Origin: Pseudomonas sp. St316
GTDB lineage: Bacteria > Pseudomonadota > Gammaproteobacteria > Pseudomonadales > Pseudomonadaceae
Assembly: GCF_018325905.1 (NCBI RefSeq)
Contig: NZ_AP021901.1
Span: 3,906,001 to 3,970,000 of the forward strand
DNA: 64,000 nt
Direction of reading: 5' to 3'
Shown here one piece after another: positions 57,820 through 64,000 of the stretch. The notes under the pieces are model-generated. The model had not been told where the DNA came from, ran no database searches, and saw only the letters and a program-made list of their open reading frames with translations. Both the position numbers and the translations under genes were made by a program. The stretch's first letter is position 1. Every line of letters starts with the position of its first letter.

Positions 57820-59169
57820 CTAACGGCAGTCGGCGAGCGCGCTGTCCAGCGCACCGACCATCATGGCGGCCTCGTCAGAAGTGAGGGTCAGTGGCGGCGA
57901 CATCACGATTTTGTTGCCTATCGGGCGCATCAATACACCGGCCCGGCGTGCCTGCTCAGCGATGCGCGAGGCCAGGCCCGTTGCAGGGTCAAGCGGCTCG
58001 CGCGTGGCCTTGTCCGCCACCAGGTCCACGGCGATCATCAAGCCCTTGCCGCGCACTTCGCCCACCACCGCATAACGTTCGGTCAGCGGTTGCAGTTGCT
58101 CCAGCAACTGGGCACCGACTTTCCCGGCGTTGCCCGGCAAATCCTCGGCCTCGACGAGGTCCAGCACCGCCAGGGCCGCCGCACAAGCAGTCGGGTGCCC
58201 ACTGTAGGTGTAGCCGTGCATGATCACGCTGCTGAAACCCGGGCCGTTCTCGATGGCATCGACGATGCGCTGGTTGAAGACCGTGGCGCCCATGGGGATG
58301 TAGCCAGCAGTGATGCCCTTGGCCAGGCACAGTACGTCGGGCGCGACACCCCAGCCACGGCTGCCGAGCATGCAGCCGGTGCGGCCGAAACCGGTCACCA
58401 CTTCATCGGCAATCAACAGGATGCCGTGGCGGTCGCAGACTTCCCGCAGCCGCTTCCAGTAATACGCGGGTGGCACGATCACCCCGCCGGCGCCTTGCAC
58501 CGGTTCGGCGATCAGCGCGGCAATGGTCTGCGGGCCGAGCAGCGCGATCTGGTCTTCCAACTGACGAATGCAGTGAGCGGTCAGTTCTTCTGGATCGCGG
58601 CAGTCCCAAGGGTTGCGGTACAGCCACGGCGTGTCGAGCAGATGACAGCCTGCCAACAGCGGCCCGTGGTTGTAGTGATACACGCCGTTGCCGCCCACCG
58701 AGGTCCCCCCCACGTGCACACCATGGTAGCCATTGCGCAATGACAGAAAGCGCGTGCGCCCTGGCTCGCCGACGGCGATCCAGTATTGGCGGGCCATTTT
58801 CAGCGCCGTCTCGACCGCATCGGAACCGCCGGAACTGAACAACACCCGGGTCATTTTTTCCTGGGCGAACATCGATGTCAGTCGCTCGGCCAGGTCGAAA
58901 ACCCGTGGATGGGCAATACCGTCGAAGGTCTGGTAATAAGCCAGTTCGTCCAGCTGCGCTGCGATGGCCGCCTTCACTGAAGCCCGGTTATGGCCCACGT
59001 TCACGTTCCACAAGCCGCCGACACCATCGAGCATGCGATGGCCCTCGATATCGGTGATGTAGTTACCGTCGCCACGGGCGATGATCAACGTCTTGGAGCG
59101 GTTGGCTGGCGCCGAAGAACTCATCGGGTGCCAGAACTTCTTCTGTGCTGTCTTGTATTGCTCGTACAT
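57820..59169 (-). CDS. Class III pyridoxal-phosphate aminotransferase (omega-amino acid type)
   Basis: 449 residues from ATG 59169 (GAGGACTG upstream). PLP lysine K284 in LCLAKGITAGYIPMG, D255 in LLIADEVVTGFGRTG, phosphate-cup GGSDAVETALKMAR. Moves the amino group of an omega-amino acid or amine (beta-alanine, GABA, polyamine type) to pyruvate or 2-oxoglutarate, giving an aldehyde that the ALDH 11 bases upstream can oxidise. Exact substrate unknown. Confidence 0.88.
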   Translation of the reverse strand: MYEQYKTAQKKFWHPMSSSAPANRSKTLIIARGDGNYITDIEGHRMLDGVGGLWNVNVGHNRASVKAAIAAQLDELAYYQTFDGIAHPRVFDLAERLTSMFAQEKMTRVLFSSGGSDAVETALKMARQYWIAVGEPGRTRFLSLRNGYHGVHVGGTSVGGNGVYHYNHGPLLAGCHLLDTPWLYRNPWDCRDPEELTAHCIRQLEDQIALLGPQTIAALIAEPVQGAGGVIVPPAYYWKRLREVCDRHGILLIADEVVTGFGRTGCMLGSRGWGVAPDVLCLAKGITAGYIPMGATVFNQRIVDAIENGPGFSSVIMHGYTYSGHPTACAAALAVLDLVEAEDLPGNAGKVGAQLLEQLQPLTERYAVVGEVRGKGLMIAVDLVADKATREPLDPATGLASRIAEQARRAGVLMRPIGNKIVMSPPLTLTSDEAAMMVGALDSALADCR

Positions 59170-59180
59170 GATTGCAGTCC

Positions 59181-60602
59181 TCATTCTGTTTCACGCTTGC
59201 GTACGTACAGCAGTTGCTGGCCGGTGAACTCCAGCAACCCTTCAAGGCCGAACTCGACGCCGAACCCGGACATCTTGCTGCCGCCAAACGGCGTATTCGG
59301 CTGGATCTGCGCATGGCAGTTGACCCAGGCCATGCCACATTCCAGGCGACTGGCCAGGGCCTGTGCCTGCTCGCTGTCGCGCCCCCAGACCGATCCACCC
59401 AGGCCCATGTCGCCAGCATTGGCGCGACGCAGGACATCCTCGACATCCTGGTAGGCAATCAGCGGCAACACCGGCCCGAACTGCTCCTCATCCACCAGGC
59501 GCTGCCCATCGGTCACATCGGCGACCAGCGTCGGCGGATAGAAAAAGCCCGGACGATCCAGACGAGCACCGCCACACAACACGCGCGCTCCCTGGGCACG
59601 GGCATCCGCCACCAGTTCCTCCACCAGCGCCAGCTGTTCGAGGTTCTGCACCGGGCCAAACGTGACCCCGGGCGCCAGGCCGTCACCCACCACCTGACGC
59701 CGGGCGATCAGGGTCAGGGTCTCGGCAAAGGCCTCGTACTGGGACTGGTGGATGTACAAGCGCTTGAGGGCGGCGCAGGTCTGCCCCATGTTCAGGAATG
59801 CGGCCTGGAAAATATCTTCGGCGACCGCCTCGATCGAGGTGCCTGGCAGCACAATGGCGGCATCGTTGCCGCCCAGCTCCAGGGTCAGGCGCTTGAGGTT
59901 GCTGGCGGCGCCGCGCATCACGCTTTGGCCGGTAGCGGTGGAGCCGGTGAAGACAATCTTCTGGATACCGGCGTGGGAGGTGATCGCACTGCCGAACCCT
60001 TGCTCACCGGTCACGCTATTGATCACGCCCCGAGGCACGTGGCGAGCGATGACTTCCACCAGGCGCAGGGTGCTCAAGGGGGTCAGGCTCGATGGTTTGC
60101 TGATCACGCAGTTACCGGCCCGCAACGCCGGCATGATGTGCCAGACAGCAATCATGAACGGCCAGTTCCAAGGCGTGATCGACGCGACCACGCCCAACGG
60201 CTTGCGGTGCAGTTCAATACGCTGGGTCGGGGTTTCTTCCACCAACTCCACGGGAATCTGCTGCTCGGCGGCATAGCGCGTCCAGGCCACCGCGCCCATC
60301 ACTTCGGAGAACGCCAATTCCAGTGGCTTGCCCTGTTCCAGGACAATGAGCCGGGCCAATGCCTCGGCTTCCTGCTCGAGATCGGCAGCGATGCTCAGCA
60401 GGCGCTGGCGGCGATCTTCATGGGTGCTGTGTCGCCATTCGACAAAGGCCGACTGCGCCGCTTCGACGGCCAGGTCCAGCTGGGCCAGGGAACCGGCCGC
60501 GCATCGAGCGAACACCGTACCGGTCGCCGGATTGAGCACATCAAATTGCCCGTTTTCGCCGTCGACCCGAGCCCCATTGATGAGCATTTGATAATCGTGC
60601 AT
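59181..60602 (-). CDS. Aldehyde dehydrogenase
   Basis: 473 residues. Catalytic C276 in NMGQTCAALKR, E242 in LELGGND, N146 in PWNWPF, K169. Paired with the class III aminotransferase, so a semialdehyde such as malonate or succinate semialdehyde is the likely substrate type. Starts 83 bases after the permease gene; same direction as permease, aminotransferase and porin. Confidence 0.9.
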   Translation of the reverse strand: MHDYQMLINGARVDGENGQFDVLNPATGTVFARCAAGSLAQLDLAVEAAQSAFVEWRHSTHEDRRQRLLSIAADLEQEAEALARLIVLEQGKPLELAFSEVMGAVAWTRYAAEQQIPVELVEETPTQRIELHRKPLGVVASITPWNWPFMIAVWHIMPALRAGNCVISKPSSLTPLSTLRLVEVIARHVPRGVINSVTGEQGFGSAITSHAGIQKIVFTGSTATGQSVMRGAASNLKRLTLELGGNDAAIVLPGTSIEAVAEDIFQAAFLNMGQTCAALKRLYIHQSQYEAFAETLTLIARRQVVGDGLAPGVTFGPVQNLEQLALVEELVADARAQGARVLCGGARLDRPGFFYPPTLVADVTDGQRLVDEEQFGPVLPLIAYQDVEDVLRRANAGDMGLGGSVWGRDSEQAQALASRLECGMAWVNCHAQIQPNTPFGGSKMSGFGVEFGLEGLLEFTGQQLLYVRKRETE

Positions 60603-60685
60603 AGAACCTTCCTTTCACGCGCTGACGAACCGTCCCGAACGACAGCGGACTTTTTTCTGGGTGGATTGAGGTTGTGCGTGATGCC

Positions 60686-62134
60686 TTAGAGCTTGTGGCT
60701 TCCCAGCGCCATGAACCGCTCGGGCGAGGTCTTGCGCAATCGAACAGCGAGGAACACGCCCACGATCAGCGCGACGGGAATCACCGCGCAGAGGCCATAG
60801 GACAAGAGCTGGCTGGCGCCCGTCAGCACGTCGAAATGAATCACCGCAAGGGCCAGGACCGCCAGCAATGCCAGGCACGAAAAGCCCGGAAGAATCCGAC
60901 CGCGCCAGAACCCCACCTTCAGCTCCGGGTGAGCGCGAAAATAGACAAGCACCGCCGCTGAGGTCAGCGCCATGAGCAGGATCACGCACAGCGTGGCCAG
61001 GTTGGAAAACCAGGCGAACAGCTGAAGGATCGGATCGGCGTCCAGCGCGGCGAAGATCAGCACCACCACTGCGGCGATCAGGCTTTGCAGGACCGAGCCC
61101 ATGTGCGGACTCTGGTGCACGCGATGGGTAGTGCCCAGCCGACTGTGGAGCAAACCGTCACGGCCGATGGCATAGAAGTAACGGGCCGCGGCATTGTGGA
61201 ACGCCAGCAACCCGGCATAGATGCTGACCATGAACAGCACACGGATGATCTGGGTCAGGTGGGGGCCGACAAAATGATCGGACATGCCGTAGATGAACGT
61301 CGTCGGATCCTGGAGCGCCTGCAGGGTCGGCACGATCTTGTCGGCCCCGACGCCGATCACCATCGCCCAGACCGACAGGGCATAGAAACCACCGATCAAC
61401 AGCACCGAGCTGTAGGTGGCGATGGGAATCGTGCGGTGCGGATTCCTCGCCTCCTCGCCGTAGATGGTGGTGGCCTCGAAGCCGATGAACGCCGCGAAGC
61501 AGAACAGCAAGCCGATGGACGGCGTGCCGCTGAACACATGGCTGCGCTCGAACGACGCGAAATTGATGCCGCTGTCGCCGCCGGTTTTAAGGATGGCGAA
61601 ATCCAGTGTCAGGATCGCCAGATATTCGGCAATGACCACCACCGACAGTACTCTGGCCGACAGGTCGATCTTGCGATAGCCAAGAATCGCAATGCTCGCC
61701 ATCGCCAGGAGCGAATACGCCCACCACGGCAAGTCCAGGCCAAAGACGCTGGCCATCGTGCCGCTGATTACCCCGCCGAACATGCCGTACAGGCCGACCT
61801 GGAGAATGTTGTAGGCAAACATCGCCAACACCCCTGCCGCACCGCCGGCCAGGCCACCCAGGCCGCGGGAGGTGAAGGCATAGAAACCACCAGCGTTGGT
61901 CATGTGGCGGGACATGGCCGTGTAGCCCGCCGAAAATGCCAGTAACACCAGCAAGGCCAGGATCAGCAACGCCGGTGTGCCAGCTCCGTTGCCCAGCATG
62001 ATGCCAATGGGAAAGCCGCCGGCGATGACGCTCAAGGGGCTCGCCGCCGAAATCACAAAGAAGATGATGAAACCGACACCCAAGGCGCCGCGCTTCAACT
62101 CCGTCGAGCTGCTGATCGGGAAAGATACGCTCAT
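60686..62134 (-). CDS. APC-superfamily amino acid/amine permease
   Basis: 482 residues, about 12 helices. Family marks VGFIIFFVISAASPLSVIAGGFPIG in helix 1 and FCFAAFIGFEATTIYGEEARNPHRTIP in helix 6-7. Imports an amino acid or amine by proton symport. First gene of the permease-ALDH-aminotransferase-porin run, which likely takes up and deaminates one nitrogen compound. Confidence 0.87.
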   Translation of the reverse strand: MSVSFPISSSTELKRGALGVGFIIFFVISAASPLSVIAGGFPIGIMLGNGAGTPALLILALLVLLAFSAGYTAMSRHMTNAGGFYAFTSRGLGGLAGGAAGVLAMFAYNILQVGLYGMFGGVISGTMASVFGLDLPWWAYSLLAMASIAILGYRKIDLSARVLSVVVIAEYLAILTLDFAILKTGGDSGINFASFERSHVFSGTPSIGLLFCFAAFIGFEATTIYGEEARNPHRTIPIATYSSVLLIGGFYALSVWAMVIGVGADKIVPTLQALQDPTTFIYGMSDHFVGPHLTQIIRVLFMVSIYAGLLAFHNAAARYFYAIGRDGLLHSRLGTTHRVHQSPHMGSVLQSLIAAVVVLIFAALDADPILQLFAWFSNLATLCVILLMALTSAAVLVYFRAHPELKVGFWRGRILPGFSCLALLAVLALAVIHFDVLTGASQLLSYGLCAVIPVALIVGVFLAVRLRKTSPERFMALGSHKL

Positions 62135-62330
62135 TGTTCTTGACCTTATTGTATGAGGCAGTTGTTGCTGGATCGCAGACGCCCAGCTTCGCCGACTTCC
62201 AAATGCTTATTGTTCTGCTTGCACGCTGGATTCGATGCTAGGCCCTTGCCAAAACCCTTCGCTATCCCAAAACGGCAGCATCCCAAGCTGCGCCCCAAAA
62301 CAGGTCAGCCCCATCAAAGCCAAGGACATT

Positions 62331-62469
62331 CCTGTGGCGAGGGGATTTATCCCCGCTGGGGCGCGAAGCGGCCCTAAATGCAGCCAACCCGGCGTATCAG
62401 ACAGATTGAGTTGACTGCTTAGGGTGCCGCTGCGCAGCCCAGCGGGGATAAATCCCCTCGCCACAGGGA
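62331..62469. repeat. Long perfect inverted repeat (convergent REP pair)
   Basis: Bases 62331-62360 (starting CCTGTGGCGAGGGGATTTAT) are the exact reverse complement of 62440-62469, 30 bases with no mismatch, around a 79-base loop whose ends also pair in part. This is the main content of the 498-base gap 62135-62632; the remainder shows nothing I can assign apart from the leader of the chemoreceptor gene. Confidence 0.85.
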
Positions 62470-62632
62470 CGTCGTCGCCCTAAGCGAACCGCATTGGCCC
62501 AATGTCGGCGCACAACGGCTGCCGATTCGGGATAACGCGAAGGCGCTTGCTGCCGCAAGATAAGCTCGCCCACCGCTTAGACAGTGCTGGGCCCAAAACA
62601 ATAAAAGCCCCTAAGCGCAGGAAAATCTCAGC

Positions 62633-64000
62633 ATGTTCTTCGCTCGTCTCTCTATCCAATGGCGGATCACGCTCCTGAGTGGGCTGTGCCTGCTGGCCGT
62701 CGTCGGGGCATTGACCGGCGCCTCTCTGTATCAGAACCAGCAAGGCGCAACACTGCTCAAGCAGCAAAGCAGTCAACTGCTGGGGCGCTCAGCCCTGGAA
62801 GGTTTGCAGGCACAGGGCCTGGCCCATGGTCAGCGGGTGGAACGCTTTTTCAGCGAAACGGCGATCTATGGGGAAGGTTTCGCCCAACAGGTTCTGCAAC
62901 TGCGCGCCCAGGCGTGGAACGGGCGACTGACGCCCGGGCAACTGCGCCGGGACCTGATCGCCGCGACCCGCCAAGCCCTTCAGAACCGGGAAAAAGTCCT
63001 CGGTTTCTACGTGGTGCTGCTTCCCGACGCGCTGGTCGGTGAAGATGCCGGTTTCACGGGCCAACGTGATCTGGCCAGCAATGAAAAAGGTCGCTTTGCC
63101 CTGTACTGGTCGCAAAGCCAACCCGGTCATTTGGTGCAAGAGGTGCTCAGCGAAGCCCAGATCAGCGCCAACACGGCGCCGCCGGGCAGCGAGCCGGCCA
63201 ACGCCTGGTACGTCTGCCCGCAGATACTGGGGCGCACCTGCGTGACAGAGCCCTACGCGATCGAGGTCGAAGGCCAGAAGACGTTGATGAGCAGCCTCTC
63301 CATACCGTTACTGGACCAGGGCAAAGTCATCGGCGTGGTGGGCATGGACATCAGCCTCGATACCCTTCAGCAACTTGCCGCCAGCCTTGCCAACGACCTG
63401 TATCCCGGTCACAGCGAGATCAACATTCTTTCTCCGTCAGGGCAAGTGGCCGGCCATAGCGGCACGGTTGACGGCATCTCCATCGACGTTCGGCAAGCCG
63501 TGCAAACCGTTCCCGCCAATACCCCCTGGCAATTGCAGATACGCGTGCCTGAGTCGCTTGTGCAAGCGCCGGCCCTGCAAATGCAGGCCCAGTTGGACGA
63601 CAAGCGTCGCCAGGCCAATTGGCTCAACCTCAGCCTGGGCTTGCTCGCCAGTTGCCTGGGCTTATTGCTTGTCTGGCTGACGGCCTACGGCGTCACACGA
63701 CCCTTGCTAAGGGTGGCGCGCATGCTCGACGCCATTGTCGAGGGCGACGGTGACCTCACCCAGCGCCTGCCCAACGACCGCCAGGATGAATTGGGCCAAC
63801 TGGCGAAGGGCTTCAACCGCTTCCTCGATAAATTGCAGCCCATCATCCGCGATATCCAGCAAGCGTCCCTGGACACCCGCGACACCGCCGATACATCGGC
63901 GCAGGTGGCCCGGGAAGTCAGCGCCGGCATGCACACGCAGTACCGGGAAGTCGAGCTGGCCGCGACCGCCCTGGATGAAATGAGCACCAACGCCCAGGAA
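62633..64000 (+). CDS. Methyl-accepting chemotaxis protein with dCache sensor, partial
   Basis: The first 456 codons are in the window; the signalling domain lies beyond its end. ATG 62633 with AGGA upstream. Helix at about 10-32, a periplasmic double-Cache region to about 340 with WYVCPQILGRTCVTEPYAIEV and VVGMDISLDTLQ, a second helix, then HAMP (TRPLLRVARMLDAIVEGDGDLTQRLPNDRQDELGQL). The two cysteines in the sensor may form a disulfide. Ligand unknown; the neighbouring amine/amino acid genes suggest a nitrogen compound. Confidence 0.88.
   Translation, partial: MFFARLSIQWRITLLSGLCLLAVVGALTGASLYQNQQGATLLKQQSSQLLGRSALEGLQAQGLAHGQRVERFFSETAIYGEGFAQQVLQLRAQAWNGRLTPGQLRRDLIAATRQALQNREKVLGFYVVLLPDALVGEDAGFTGQRDLASNEKGRFALYWSQSQPGHLVQEVLSEAQISANTAPPGSEPANAWYVCPQILGRTCVTEPYAIEVEGQKTLMSSLSIPLLDQGKVIGVVGMDISLDTLQQLAASLANDLYPGHSEINILSPSGQVAGHSGTVDGISIDVRQAVQTVPANTPWQLQIRVPESLVQAPALQMQAQLDDKRRQANWLNLSLGLLASCLGLLLVWLTAYGVTRPLLRVARMLDAIVEGDGDLTQRLPNDRQDELGQLAKGFNRFLDKLQPIIRDIQQASLDTRDTADTSAQVAREVSAGMHTQYREVELAATALDEMSTNAQE

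Overview
The window looks like a chromosomal segment of a Pseudomonas of the fluorescens group. The evidence is high GC with strong third-position bias, many Pseudomonas-type REP hairpins (core GTGGGAGC..GCTCCCAC or GTGGCGAG..CTCGCCAC), abundant c-di-GMP and sensory genes, and dense catabolic clusters each with its own regulator. I see no tRNA, rRNA, CRISPR array, prophage or insertion sequence.

Layout. 0-2.3 kb: a broken FhuF-like iron-reductase gene and a Fur-box-like site, next to an SbmA/BacA-like ABC exporter. 2.6-11.1 kb: signalling. A histidine kinase, a porin and a small phosphate-binding-like protein form one unit; opposite lies a GGDEF-EAL protein with nearly the same sensor half (229 of 315 residues identical, no gaps, by my hand count). 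A response regulator-CheC-like protein and a diguanylate cyclase follow. 11.1-12.8 kb: periplasmic trehalase. 12.9-24.9 kb: a sugar-acid regulon with two divergently controlled operons. One is a Zn-dehydrogenase, altronate dehydratase (uxaA) and GntR regulator; the other is kdgK-manD-dehydrogenase-MFS-uxuB-uxuA with kdgR (IclR). Substrates converge on 2-keto-3-deoxygluconate (KDG). 25.2-33.8 kb: sucrose/fructoside uptake and hydrolysis (LamB-type porin, ABC importer, GH32, LacI). 33.8-37.7 kb: a TetR regulator divergent from an old yellow enzyme, an SDR and a quinone reductase. 37.8-42.5 kb: gamma-glutamyltransferase with a polar amino acid ABC importer and a GntR regulator. 42.8-54.1 kb: a nine-gene one-direction operon resembling aromatic meta-cleavage (TPP decarboxylase, ALDH, SDR-like, Asp-box propeller, VOC dioxygenase, DUF1185, alpha/beta hydrolase, FAD hydroxylase, hydratase), flanked by AraC and IclR regulators. 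54.2-57.7 kb: a porin gene, a secreted trypsin-like protease with two Ig-like repeats, and a 119-bp decayed copy of the porin 3' end. 57.8-62.1 kb: class III aminotransferase, ALDH and APC permease. 62.6 kb to the end: a dCache chemoreceptor that runs off the window.

The best candidate for something undescribed is the 43.9-53.1 kb operon. It has hydroxylation, extradiol-type cleavage, hydrolase and hydratase functions but no aldolase/acylating dehydrogenase pair. Instead it carries a TPP 2-oxo-acid decarboxylase and an ALDH, a seven-bladed Asp-box propeller without a signal peptide, and an SDR that has lost its Ser-Tyr-Lys catalytic residues. Also notable are the duplicated sensor with swapped outputs, the in-frame uxuB-uxuA joining, and the porin remnant flanking the protease. 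Two genes (fhuF-like and uxuB) appear disrupted by one-base contractions of short G/C runs, so assembly errors should be excluded before these are treated as biology.
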